Of a stretch of 64,000 bases of DNA, positions 26,224-33,996 are shown piece after piece. The notes under the pieces are model-generated. The model was not told the DNA's origin, searched no databases, and was given only the letters and a program-made list of their open reading frames with translations. A program made the position numbers and the translations under genes. The first letter of the stretch is position 1. Every line of letters starts with the position of its first letter. Source of the stretch: an uncultured Bacillota bacterium. Its GTDB lineage: Bacteria > Bacillota > Dehalobacteriia > UBA4068 > UBA4997. The DNA lies in assembly GCA_948907985.1 (NCBI GenBank), contig CAQWMM010000002.1, positions 1-64,000 of the forward strand, given 5' to 3'.

Positions 26224-26739
26224 ATGCAGAATTACGATTTTTTGTCAAAATTCAGCAAGGATGAGCTGATTAAACTGATTGAAAATTATGCCAAAAACTG
26301 GCTGGCGATGGATGGGGTTTGGTTTCAATCTGTGGAGCGCAAAAACGGTATGGATGCGGCGATGTTCCATGATTTGGAGGTTTGGCGCAGCTTTACGGTG
26401 ATTGAGGCCAAACGGATTAAGGAGTTTCTGCACCTGGGTGAGCAGCCGGGGCTAGTCGGCCTGGCGCAGGCTTTGCAGCTTCGTTTTTACGCCAATATTA
26501 ACGAGGCGCAAACTGAACTTTGTGAGGATAAGCTGATTTATACCATGACGCAATGCCGGGTGCAGACGGCGCGCGCCAGGAAAGGTCTGCCTTTCCACCC
26601 TTGCAAGGCGGTGGGCGTGATTGAATACGGCGATTTTGCCAAAACTATTGACAGCCGTATTCAGTGCCGCTGCCTAAGCTGCTATCCGGATGTTGATGAT
26701 GATAGCTGTTGCTGCAAATGGGAGTTTACCCTGCATTAA
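26224..26739 (+). CDS. Cys-rich cytoplasmic protein, DUF6125-like
   Basis: A 171-aa protein. The N-terminal NWLAMDGVWFQSVE and the C-terminal cysteine cluster (CRVQTARARKGLPFHPCK, then CRCLSCYPD and SCCCKWEF) resemble DUF6125 proteins, often annotated near redox enzymes. Eight cysteines in the last 70 residues suggest metal, Fe-S or heme binding, which is an inference. GGGGGA at 26211-26216 sets ATG 26224; ATG 26191 overlaps the previous gene and lacks a site. It follows the stalk gene by 17 nt and probably shares its transcript, although one protein is secreted and the other is not. Confidence 0.6.
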   Translation: MQNYDFLSKFSKDELIKLIENYAKNWLAMDGVWFQSVERKNGMDAAMFHDLEVWRSFTVIEAKRIKEFLHLGEQPGLVGLAQALQLRFYANINEAQTELCEDKLIYTMTQCRVQTARARKGLPFHPCKAVGVIEYGDFAKTIDSRIQCRCLSCYPDVDDDSCCCKWEFTLH

Positions 26740-26796
26740 ACCATACATATAATTCGGTCGCTTAGCTCGATTTAGTGGCCGGATTTTTTTGTAAAA

Positions 26797-26829
26797 ACAC
26801 TTGATTTATACATATCAAATGTGTATAAT
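26797..26829 (+). promoter_or_regulatory. Promoter and probable HicB operator of hicAB
   Basis: TTGATT (26801-26806), exactly 17 bp, TATAAT (26824-26829). An imperfect inverted repeat ACACTTGAT...ATCAAATGTGT spans 26797-26825 and overlaps both boxes, a natural site for autorepression by the HicB ribbon-helix-helix domain. Confidence 0.7.
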
Positions 26830-26850
26830 AAATTTGCGGGAGGGTTGGAT

Positions 26851-27024
26851 ATGAAAAGGCGGGATTTAATTAAACTTTTGGAAAAAAATGGCTGGTGGTT
26901 TAAGCGTGATGGCGCTAATCATGATATTTACACAAATGGAATAGATTGTGAACCAATATCCCGACAGCGAGAAATAAAGGAAAGCGTGGCCAGGGCGATT
27001 ATTAAAAGGCGTGGTCTAAAATAA
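26851..27024 (+). CDS. hicA: HicA-type toxin, mRNA interferase
   Basis: A 57-aa double-stranded-RNA-binding-fold toxin. MKRRDLIKLLEKNGWWFKR and GANHDIY match HicA; the His in GANHD is the catalytic residue. It cleaves mRNA independently of the ribosome when not bound by HicB. ATG 26851 follows GGGAGGG (26837-26843). Base composition is clearly more AT-rich than the flanking genes, consistent with acquisition. hicB follows 18 nt later. Confidence 0.9.
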   Translation: MKRRDLIKLLEKNGWWFKRDGANHDIYTNGIDCEPISRQREIKESVARAIIKRRGLK

Positions 27025-27042
27025 TAAAGGGGAGTGTGAACA

Positions 27043-27435
27043 ATGAAAGCTGTTTTTCCGGTAATTTTTACCAAACTTGAAGATGGATATATGGCCTATG
27101 TACCTGATATGGACATTAATACGCAGGGTGATGATTTGGCAGAGGCTATTGAAATGGCGCGCGATGCCATAGGTATAATGGGTATTGATATGGAAGATGA
27201 GGGTAAGCCTGTCCCGGCCCCCTCTAAACCGGATCAGATTGTCTGCGGCGTTGGTGAGATTGTTTCAATGGTGGACATTGATTTTATGGCTTATCGTCGG
27301 GCGAATGAACGGCGGACAGTTAGACGCAATGTTTCTTTGCCGTCCTGGTTGAATGTGGAGGCCGAAAAAGCCGGGCTTAATGTTTCCGCTGTTTTACAGT
27401 CGGCTTTGAAACGAGAGTTGCATATTAACGAATAA
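27043..27435 (+). CDS. hicB: HicB-type antitoxin
   Basis: A 130-aa antitoxin. The N-terminal half is the partial RNase-H-like fold (YMAYVPDMDINTQGDDLAEAIEMARDAI, quoted from YMAYVPDMDINTQG) that caps HicA. The C-terminal half (about 95-130, RRNVSLPSWLNVEAEKAGLN) is a ribbon-helix-helix DNA-binding domain. GGGGAG precedes ATG 27043. Together with hicA this is a complete type II module; the operator-like repeat in its promoter supports autoregulation. Confidence 0.9.
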   Translation: MKAVFPVIFTKLEDGYMAYVPDMDINTQGDDLAEAIEMARDAIGIMGIDMEDEGKPVPAPSKPDQIVCGVGEIVSMVDIDFMAYRRANERRTVRRNVSLPSWLNVEAEKAGLNVSAVLQSALKRELHINE

Positions 27436-27476
27436 AAAAAGTGCGCCGCCCCTCTTTTGAAAAGGGGCGGCGCACT
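27434..27476 (-). terminator. Terminator of tRNA-Pro (minus strand)
   Basis: A 14-bp perfect stem, 27440-27453 with 27463-27476. The minus-strand reading continues into seven T residues, so it terminates the tRNA transcript and may also protect the 3' end of hicB. Confidence 0.8.
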
Positions 27477-27505
27477 GTTGGTCTGGATCATTTCAGCCAG
27501 AAAAA

Positions 27506-27582
27506 TGGTCGGGATGACAGGATTCGAACCTGCGGCCCTCTGGTCCCAAACCAGATGCGCTACCAAACTGCGCTACATCCCG
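27506..27582 (-). tRNA. tRNA-Pro (anticodon UGG)
   Basis: The minus strand folds into a full cloverleaf. Acceptor CGGGATG pairs with CATCCCG. The D arm is GCGC/GCGC, the anticodon stem TCTGG/CCAGA with loop TTTGGGA, and the T arm GCAGG/CCTGT with TTCGAAT. Discriminator A is followed by an encoded CCA (27506-27508). Anticodon TGG reads CCN proline codons. Confidence 0.97.
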
Positions 27583-27601
27583 ATATACAGTTCAATTTAA
27601 T

Positions 27602-27630
27602 ATTATAGGCAAAAAAGGGCGTTTTGTCAA
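27602..27630 (-). promoter_or_regulatory. Consensus promoter of tRNA-Pro
   Basis: Minus strand TTGACA (27625-27630), 17 bp, TATAAT (27602-27607), a perfect sigma-A consensus. Confidence 0.9.
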
Positions 27631-27681
27631 TCTATAATTGCAAAATTTTGTAAAAATTTTTAGGAAAAATTTTCAGCGGTA

Positions 27682-27710
27682 TTGTCTAATGGCGAAAAAT
27701 ATTATATAAT
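27682..27710 (+). promoter_or_regulatory. Promoter of the aminotransferase-map pair
   Basis: TTGTCT (27682-27687), 17 bp, TATAAT (27705-27710). Confidence 0.75.
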
Positions 27711-27766
27711 ATGTACAAATATTAACGGACTAATTTTATTCATAGATTTTTAGGAGATGAAATAAA

Positions 27767-28945
27767 ATGAATATGCAAAAGTATCTTAAGCCCCAGGTGG
27801 CGGCAATTCAGCCCTCGGTGATCCGCAAGTTTTTTGATTTGGCGGCGCAGATTGAGGGCGTGGTTTCTTTGGGGATTGGCGAGCCGGATTTCAGTACGCC
27901 AATGACTTTCTGCGAAGCCGGTTATCAGAGCATGCGCGAGGGCAAAACCGGCTACAGCCCTAATCCCGGCCTGTTGGAACTGCGCCAGGCGATCAGCGAT
28001 TATTTGCAGCGGCTTTTGGGGCTGACCTACCGGCCGGAAAATCAGATTGTGGTTACGGTGGGCGGCTCCGAGGCGATTGACGCCACCTGCCGCGCTTTGC
28101 TTTGCCCTGGCGACGAGGTGATAATCCCGGAACCGACTTTTGTGTCATATACGCCGTGTGTGGAACTGGCCGGGGGTGTGGCGGTGCCGGTGCCTACCAA
28201 GGCGGAGAATGGTTTTAAACTTACGCCGGAGCAGCTGGAGGCGGCAATTACGCCCAAAACCAAGGCGGTGGTATTGAATTATCCCAGCAACCCCACCGGC
28301 GTGGTAATGAGCCAGGACGAACTGAACGCTTTGGCCGAGGTTTTACGGCGGCACGATGTTTTGGCAATTTCTGATGAGATTTACGCCGAGTTGATTTATG
28401 ACGGATTGACGCACGCCTCGATTGCCAAGGCTCCTGGTATGCAGGATATGACAATTCTAATCAGCGGCGTTTCCAAATCCCTGGCGATGACCGGTTGGCG
28501 TATCGGCTATGTCTGCGCGCATCCGGATATTTTAAGCGGTATCTATAAAATACACCAGTTCTGCCTGTCCTGCGCCAGCACCACCGGCCAGTATGTGGCG
28601 CTGGAGGGGCTGCGCCACGGCCAGGCGGAAACCGCTAAAATGGCGGCGGAATATGACCGTCGCCGGCAGTTTATCACCAGGCGTTTTGCCGAAATCGGCC
28701 TGCCAATGTGCCGCCCGCAGGGAGCGTTTTACGCTTTTCCCTCGATTGCGGAAACCGGCCTTTCCTCGGATGAGTTCTGCGAGCGTCTGCTGCGTGAAGA
28801 AAAAGTAGCCTGTGTGCCGGGCAACGCCTTTGGCGCTTGCGGCGAGGGCTATATTCGCTGTTCCTACGCTACTTCGCTGGAAAATATTGCCAGGGCCTGC
28901 GATGGCATTGAACGGTTCGTTAAAGATAAGCGGAGGCGGTCATGA
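27767..28945 (+). CDS. Class I/II pyridoxal-phosphate aminotransferase (aspartate/PatA-like)
   Basis: A 392-aa fold-type I aminotransferase. Motifs are LGIGEPDFSTP near residue 36, LNYPSNPTG, ISDEIYAELIYD and the PLP lysine in SGVSKSLAMTGWRIGY; the Arg in the C-terminal IRCSYATS binds the substrate carboxylate. It resembles PatA-type enzymes that act on aromatic or branched amino acids, or on lysine-pathway intermediates. The substrate cannot be fixed by sequence. AGGAGATG precedes ATG 27767. Its stop overlaps the map start (ATGA), indicating coupling. Confidence 0.92.
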   Translation: MNMQKYLKPQVAAIQPSVIRKFFDLAAQIEGVVSLGIGEPDFSTPMTFCEAGYQSMREGKTGYSPNPGLLELRQAISDYLQRLLGLTYRPENQIVVTVGGSEAIDATCRALLCPGDEVIIPEPTFVSYTPCVELAGGVAVPVPTKAENGFKLTPEQLEAAITPKTKAVVLNYPSNPTGVVMSQDELNALAEVLRRHDVLAISDEIYAELIYDGLTHASIAKAPGMQDMTILISGVSKSLAMTGWRIGYVCAHPDILSGIYKIHQFCLSCASTTGQYVALEGLRHGQAETAKMAAEYDRRRQFITRRFAEIGLPMCRPQGAFYAFPSIAETGLSSDEFCERLLREEKVACVPGNAFGACGEGYIRCSYATSLENIARACDGIERFVKDKRRRS

Positions 28946-29697
28946 TTATTGCAACGGATGAGGATTTACAAAAGCTACAAAAGATCGGCAAGATTTGCGC
29001 TAATGTACTGCAAACTATGCGCGAGGCTTGCCGGGTGGGGATAACCACCAAAGAGCTGGACGAGTTGGGCGGCCGCCTGCTGGCGCAGTATGGCGCGGCC
29101 TCGGCGCCGATGGTGGAGGGCTTCCCCGGTTATACCTGTATCAGCATTAATGAAGAAATTGCTCATGGGATTCCTGGCGGCCGGATGCTGCGCAGTGGCG
29201 ATTTAATCAATATTGACGTTTCAGCCGAGCTGGACGGCTATTATGGCGATACCGGCGCGTCTTTTCTGCTGGGCAAGGGGGATAAAACGGCCCAGCGCCT
29301 GCTGCGTGCCTCCAAAGAGGCGTTGGCTAACGCCATAACCGCGGCGGTGGCCGGGCGGCCCCTGAACCATATCGGCCGGGCGGTGGAGCATACCGCGCGC
29401 CGGCATGGGCTGAAGATTATTAAAAACCTTTGCGGTCATGGCGTTGGCCACAGCCTGCACGATGAGCCGGATATGATTGATAACTATTACGAGGGCAAAG
29501 ATCCACGGCGGCTGGAAAAAGGCATGGTGATTGCAATTGAACCTTTTATCAGCGAGGCGGAGCAGGTGGTGGTACAGAGTAAAAAGGACGGCTGGACACT
29601 GCGCACGCCGCATGGCACCAGAGCCGCCCAGTTTGAACATACTATTGTGATTACCGATAAGCGGCCAATTATTTTGACACTGCCGGATAAGCTTTGA
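28942..29697 (+). CDS. map: Methionine aminopeptidase, type I
   Basis: A 251-aa metalloprotease that removes the initiator Met from nascent proteins. The five metal ligands are visible in order: Asp in NIDVSAELDGYY, Asp in GDTGAS, His in GHGVGHSLHDEP, Glu in AIEPF and Glu in QFEHTIV. It lacks the N-terminal SecC or zinc extension. It is not beside secY-adk here, so it may be a second, condition-specific copy. It overlaps the aminotransferase gene by 4 nt. Confidence 0.95.
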   Translation: MIIATDEDLQKLQKIGKICANVLQTMREACRVGITTKELDELGGRLLAQYGAASAPMVEGFPGYTCISINEEIAHGIPGGRMLRSGDLINIDVSAELDGYYGDTGASFLLGKGDKTAQRLLRASKEALANAITAAVAGRPLNHIGRAVEHTARRHGLKIIKNLCGHGVGHSLHDEPDMIDNYYEGKDPRRLEKGMVIAIEPFISEAEQVVVQSKKDGWTLRTPHGTRAAQFEHTIVITDKRPIILTLPDKL

Positions 29698-29722
29698 TAA
29701 GCTAAAAATTTTATACCGGTTT

Positions 29723-31042
29723 TTATTGCATGCTAAGCATATAGCGCAGGCTGACCGCCGCCAGTTCCGCTCGGGACACGACGGCTTCCGGGGAGGTTTC
29801 CTCGGTGAAAATGCCCTGCGCTATCGCCCATTTAAAGGCTTCGGCGGCGCTGGGCTGGCCGGCGGTCAGGCCGGGCTGCCTATTCAGTTGATATGCCTGA
29901 TAGAGCAGCAAAGCCAGCTTTTGCCGCGATACCGGTTCATTGCCGGCGGCGCTGACCGCGGTTTCGGCCAGCGGGCTTTGCAACAGACGGCTGATCAGAA
30001 TGGCCGCGGTTTGTTCGGTAACGGTGGCGTCGGGATAAAAATAACCGTTATCGCAGGTTAAAAGTCCGGCGGCCACCGCCCGGTCGACGTCTTCATAGTA
30101 CCAGCTGGCGGCGGTAACGTCGGCAAAGCAGTTGCCCAGATGCGAAATCAACAGGCGGCTGGTTGCGCTGCGCCCGCCATTCAGGTTGTTGGCGCTGAAA
30201 GCGGCTATTTCCAGCGGATGGCTGCCAGTAGACAGGGAGTCGCTGTAAATATTCAATTCGCCGCCGTTTATGGTATAATATATTGTGCTCTCGCCGGTGA
30301 TTGTCAGCGAACCGGCGGCGGAATCATAGCTGATTTGAGGGGCTGGCAGCCCGGGCAGGCTGACGCCCCGACTGTAAGCGGAAGAATAGGTGTGGCCGGC
30401 GGTGGGTTCAATGCCCCGGCGGCGCAAAAGCTCGCGCACCGTAACCAACTCATAGCCCTGGGCCTGCAAATAGTCGATGCCGCGCAGAGCGCCTTCAATG
30501 CTGGTGGGGTAGAGGTCATGCAGCAGAACAATGCTGCCATCGCGGCTGTTGTTCACAATGCTTTGGTATACCTTATCGGCGTTGCGCGATTGCCAGTCGC
30601 GGGTATCTACCGACCAGAGAATGGCCGGTACGCCGATTTGCGCCAGAACCTGGGCGTTATAGCTGCCGTAGGGCGGGCGCAGCATATAGCCGCCGCTGCT
30701 GCCGGCGGCCTGGCTTAGAATATCGGCGGTGCGGTTCAACTGACTGTGCAGTTCGGCTTCGCTTAGCTTGGGCAGATAGGGGTGGTTATAGGTGTGCGAA
30801 GCTATCTGGTGGCCGGCGGCATAGGCCTGTTGTACCAACTGGGGGTAGCGCTGGGCGTTAACGCCCTGCATAAAAAAAGTAACCTGCGCGTGCCGCTTTT
30901 CCAGCCCGGCAAGCAGGTTTTCCGTATATTTGCTGGGGCCGTCGTCAAAGGTTATGGCAATCAGCTTAGTATCGGCGGCGCTGGCTGCCCGGGGCAGGGC
31001 GATGAGCAGCAGCGCCAGCAACAAAATAACTTTCTTCTTCAT
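29723..31042 (-). CDS. Secreted polysaccharide deacetylase with S-layer-homology C-terminus
   Basis: A 439-aa protein with a signal peptide (KKVILLLALLLIALPRAASA, about 1-23), a NodB deacetylase domain (about 27-205), a small beta-rich segment (about 225-300) and SLH repeats (about 305-438). Metal and catalytic motifs are TFDDGPSK, SHTYNHPYL, RPPYGSYN and VLLHD. SLH motifs include FADVTAASWYYEDVDRAV. Such enzymes remove N-acetyl groups from peptidoglycan or other glycans; SLH tethers them to the cell wall. It converges with map without a clear terminator between them. Confidence 0.9.
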   Translation of the reverse strand: MKKKVILLLALLLIALPRAASAADTKLIAITFDDGPSKYTENLLAGLEKRHAQVTFFMQGVNAQRYPQLVQQAYAAGHQIASHTYNHPYLPKLSEAELHSQLNRTADILSQAAGSSGGYMLRPPYGSYNAQVLAQIGVPAILWSVDTRDWQSRNADKVYQSIVNNSRDGSIVLLHDLYPTSIEGALRGIDYLQAQGYELVTVRELLRRRGIEPTAGHTYSSAYSRGVSLPGLPAPQISYDSAAGSLTITGESTIYYTINGGELNIYSDSLSTGSHPLEIAAFSANNLNGGRSATSRLLISHLGNCFADVTAASWYYEDVDRAVAAGLLTCDNGYFYPDATVTEQTAAILISRLLQSPLAETAVSAAGNEPVSRQKLALLLYQAYQLNRQPGLTAGQPSAAEAFKWAIAQGIFTEETSPEAVVSRAELAAVSLRYMLSMQ

Positions 31043-31072
31043 AAAAATCCTCTATATGCAAAATAACCTGCA

Positions 31073-31867
31073 TTAGCTTAAAAGCATACGATCGTTGGCT
31101 AGTTCTTCGCCGGCGGCAACGGCAAATTTGGCCAGCAGATTTTCAACCGTCAGGTTCTTTTTCTCTTCGCCGGCAATATCCAGAATAATCTGGCCGTCTT
31201 TCAGCATAATCAGCCGGTTGCCATGGGTAATTGCATCGCGCATATTGTGGGTTACCATTAGAGCGGTCAGGTTGTTTTCGGCAATAATCCGGTCTGAAAG
31301 TTCCAACACTTTAGCCGCTGTTTTAGGGTCCAGGGCGGCGGTGTGTTCGTCTAAAAGCAGCAGCTTGGGTTTGGTCAGGGTGGCCATCAGCAATGTCAGC
31401 GCCTGACGCTGGCCGCCGGAAAGCAGCCCCACCTTGGAAGTTAGGCGATCCTCCAGCCCTAAATCCAGAGTTTTTAGCAGTTCGCGGTATTGACTGCGCT
31501 CCTGGTGCGTGATGCCCCAGCGCAGGGTGCGTTTTTTGCCGCGGCGCAGCGCCAGCGCCAGGTTTTCCTGAATTTCCATATTGGTGGCGGTGCCCAGCAT
31601 GGGGTCCTGAAAAACGCGGCCCAGATAAGTGGCGCGCTTAAACTCCGGCAGTTTGGTAACGTCGGCGCCGTCAATCAAAATCTGGCCCTCGTCAATCGGC
31701 CAAACCCCGGAAATCGCGTTCAGCATGGTGGATTTGCCCGCGCCGTTGCCGCCGATAACGGTAGCGAAGTCGCCGGCGTTCAGGTGCAGATTTAAGCCTT
31801 GCAGGGCGTGTTTTTCGTTCACGCTGTTGGGGTTGAAAGTTTTGTGAATATTACGCAGTTGGAGCAT
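31073..31867 (-). CDS. ABC transporter ATP-binding protein (COG1101, TrpZ-like)
   Basis: A 264-aa nucleotide-binding subunit. The Walker A is GGNGAGKSTM (about 39-48), the signature LLSGGQRQALTL, the Walker B KLLLLDEHTAALD and the H-loop VTHNM. The DEHTAALDP wording is typical of COG1101, the partner of COG4120 permeases and COG2984 binding proteins. It overlaps the permease gene by 17 nt. It powers the importer encoded upstream on the same strand. Confidence 0.92.
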   Translation of the reverse strand: MLQLRNIHKTFNPNSVNEKHALQGLNLHLNAGDFATVIGGNGAGKSTMLNAISGVWPIDEGQILIDGADVTKLPEFKRATYLGRVFQDPMLGTATNMEIQENLALALRRGKKRTLRWGITHQERSQYRELLKTLDLGLEDRLTSKVGLLSGGQRQALTLLMATLTKPKLLLLDEHTAALDPKTAAKVLELSDRIIAENNLTALMVTHNMRDAITHGNRLIMLKDGQIILDIAGEEKKNLTVENLLAKFAVAAGEELANDRMLLS

Positions 31868-32792
31868 TGCCGCCGCCTCCTTGCAGGGATTTTTTTAAGG
31901 TCTGCCAATAGGATTTGAACTGGGGCAGCGCCAGGCAGATTGCCACCGTGATAGCTGTGAACAGTTTAAGGTCGTTGGCGTTCATACCGGCTTTGAGCAC
32001 CAGCGCAATGATAATGCGGTAGGTGATCGCGCCCAGGCTTAAAGAGATCAGCGTGCGCTTGAATGACTTGGTGCCAAAGAGCACTTCGCCGATGATAACG
32101 GAGGCCAGGCCGATGACGATAGCGCCGGTGCCCATCTGTACGTCGGAATAAGACTGGTTCTGGGCAATCAGCGCGCCGGACATTGCCACCAGACCATTGG
32201 AGAGCATTAAGCCCAGCAAAATCATGGTATCGGTATTAACGCCCTGAGCGCGCACCATTTGTTGGTTGTTGCCGGTGGCGCGGATAGCGGAGCCAATTTC
32301 GGTGCCAAAGAACCAGTACAGGAAAGCGGACACAATAATCACCACCAGCAGGCCGCATAACAGAATAGCCACATTTTTAGTGATGATACCCTGGGCGGCC
32401 AGGTTTTGCATAAAAGGCAGCTTTTCCAGGGGCGTAAAGACGGTTTCGGCCTGCAAGAGGGTGATATTGGCTTTGCCCATAATGCGCAGGTTAACGGAAT
32501 AAAGGGCGATCATGGTGAGAATACCGGAAAGCAGGGCGGGGATTTTCAGCTTGGTGTGCAGCAGCCCGGTTACCAGGCCGCAGACCAAACCGGCCAACAG
32601 CGCCATAAAAGTGCCCACCCAGGGATTGCCGCCGCCGGTGATCCAAACCGCGCCGACAGCCGCGCCGGTTACCAGCGTGCCTTCCACCGAGAGGTCGGCA
32701 ATATCCAGCAGGCGATAGGTGATGTAGACGCCCATGGTCATAATGGCCCAGAGCAGTCCAAGGGAGATCGCGCCCAAAATAATATTTAACAT
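31851..32792 (-). CDS. ABC transporter permease (COG4120, TrpY-like)
   Basis: A 313-aa integral membrane protein with about 8-9 hydrophobic helices. The family motif ITYRLLDIADLSVEGT lies near the N-terminus, and AIRATGNNQQMVRAQGVNTD is the cytoplasmic coupling region contacting the ATPase. It is related to branched-chain/ribose-type permeases. GGAG precedes ATG 32792. Two strong hairpins separate it from the binding-protein genes; it overlaps the ATPase gene downstream. Confidence 0.92.
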   Translation of the reverse strand: MLNIILGAISLGLLWAIMTMGVYITYRLLDIADLSVEGTLVTGAAVGAVWITGGGNPWVGTFMALLAGLVCGLVTGLLHTKLKIPALLSGILTMIALYSVNLRIMGKANITLLQAETVFTPLEKLPFMQNLAAQGIITKNVAILLCGLLVVIIVSAFLYWFFGTEIGSAIRATGNNQQMVRAQGVNTDTMILLGLMLSNGLVAMSGALIAQNQSYSDVQMGTGAIVIGLASVIIGEVLFGTKSFKRTLISLSLGAITYRIIIALVLKAGMNANDLKLFTAITVAICLALPQFKSYWQTLKKSLQGGGGNAPTA

Positions 32793-32821
32793 GGAAGTAA
32801 AACTCCTTTTTTAACGCCAAA

Positions 32822-32905
32822 CATAAGCAAGGCAATTTACTGCGCTTGCTTATGCTGATTAAGCGAATCAACAGTGCGCCGCCGTTCCCGTTGAAAACGG
32901 CGGCG
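32822..32905 (-). other. Two strong hairpins between the binding-protein and permease genes
   Basis: Stems 32822-32831/32845-32854 (10 bp) and 32877-32886/32896-32905 (10 bp, GC-rich). No minus-strand T-tract follows, so they are more likely mRNA-stabilising or processing elements than full terminators. They would let the binding proteins be expressed above the membrane subunits. Confidence 0.5.
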
Positions 32906-32967
32906 ATTGTTTGGCTGTTTTGATTTTGTATTTTGGTTTTTACGGAAAATTTTAGCAATGCTTATGC

Positions 32968-33954
32968 TTAAATGACATATTGCTGTAACTCGGCGGGGAT
33001 TTCAATACCCAAAGCCTCGCAGGCCGCGCCGTTGATGCAGTAGGCAAATTCGGGCGAACCTTGGATTGGCATTTCGGCAGGATTTTTGCCGTTTTCCAGA
33101 ATATCCAGCGCCATTTCCGCCGCCGTTTGGCCGAGGCCGTAATAGGTGATGCCTACAGTGGCGGTGCCGCCATTTTTAACTTGCAGTTCCTCGCCGCAAA
33201 TCACCGGAATACCGGCGGCAATCGTTACGTCGTTGACGGTCGGTATAGCCGAGGCGAAATTGTTGTCGGTGGGAATATAGATCGCGTCGCATTCTTCAAC
33301 GATAGCCTGGGTGGCCTGTTGAATATCGTTGGTGTTGGTGATGGTGCGCTCCACGGTGGCAATGCCTTTGCTTTCCAGATACTCTTTGGCAATACTGCAC
33401 TGTAAGGTGGAATTATCCTCCGATGAGGTGTAGAGAAAACCAACCGTTTTAACCTCCGGGCAAAGCTGCAACAGCAGATCCATCTGGTCGGTGATCGGGT
33501 TCAGGTCCGAAGTCCCGGTGATATTGCCGCCGGGCTGCTCGTCAGAGGCCACCAGCCCTGCGCCGGTAAAACTGGTTACAGCCGTCGCCACAATCGGGAT
33601 GGTGGTGGTTTTGCTGGCCATAGCCTGCGTGGAGGGCGTAGCAATAGTAAACGCCAGATCCACGTTCTCGGCGACAAATTTGTCGGCAATGGTGGAGAGG
33701 TTGTTTATATCGCCCTGGCCGTTTTCGATCAGCAGCGTAATATTTTCACCGTTGGTGTAGCCGCGTTCAGCCAGTTTATCAATAAACCCCTGTTGGGCCA
33801 GATTAAGCGCGTCGTGGTCCATCAGCTGCATAATACCGATTTTGTAATTGTCGTTACCGTCTTTGTTGTCATTCTGGGAACAGCCGGCCAGCCCGGTCAG
33901 GCAAAGCGCCAGACCAAGAGCTGCCAGCAGCATAAATCGTCTAAAATTCTTCAT
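32968..33954 (-). CDS. ABC transporter substrate-binding lipoprotein (COG2984), copy 2
   Basis: A 328-aa lipoprotein with a signal peptide and lipobox LTGLAGC, so it is anchored by an N-acyl-diacylglyceryl Cys at about residue 25. The mature part is the two-lobed COG2984/TrpX fold, with IGIMQLMDHDALN, TIATPSTQA, PIVATAVT and NPITDQ. Related systems import tryptophan or tyrosine, but the ligand here is unknown. It is nearly identical over long stretches to the gene 42 nt upstream and differs mostly in the signal peptide and scattered positions, so it is a recent tandem copy. Confidence 0.9.
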   Translation of the reverse strand: MKNFRRFMLLAALGLALCLTGLAGCSQNDNKDGNDNYKIGIMQLMDHDALNLAQQGFIDKLAERGYTNGENITLLIENGQGDINNLSTIADKFVAENVDLAFTIATPSTQAMASKTTTIPIVATAVTSFTGAGLVASDEQPGGNITGTSDLNPITDQMDLLLQLCPEVKTVGFLYTSSEDNSTLQCSIAKEYLESKGIATVERTITNTNDIQQATQAIVEECDAIYIPTDNNFASAIPTVNDVTIAAGIPVICGEELQVKNGGTATVGITYYGLGQTAAEMALDILENGKNPAEMPIQGSPEFAYCINGAACEALGIEIPAELQQYVI

Positions 33955-33996
33955 AAAGTATCTCCTACCTATCTACCATATTATTTGGTTTTTTTA

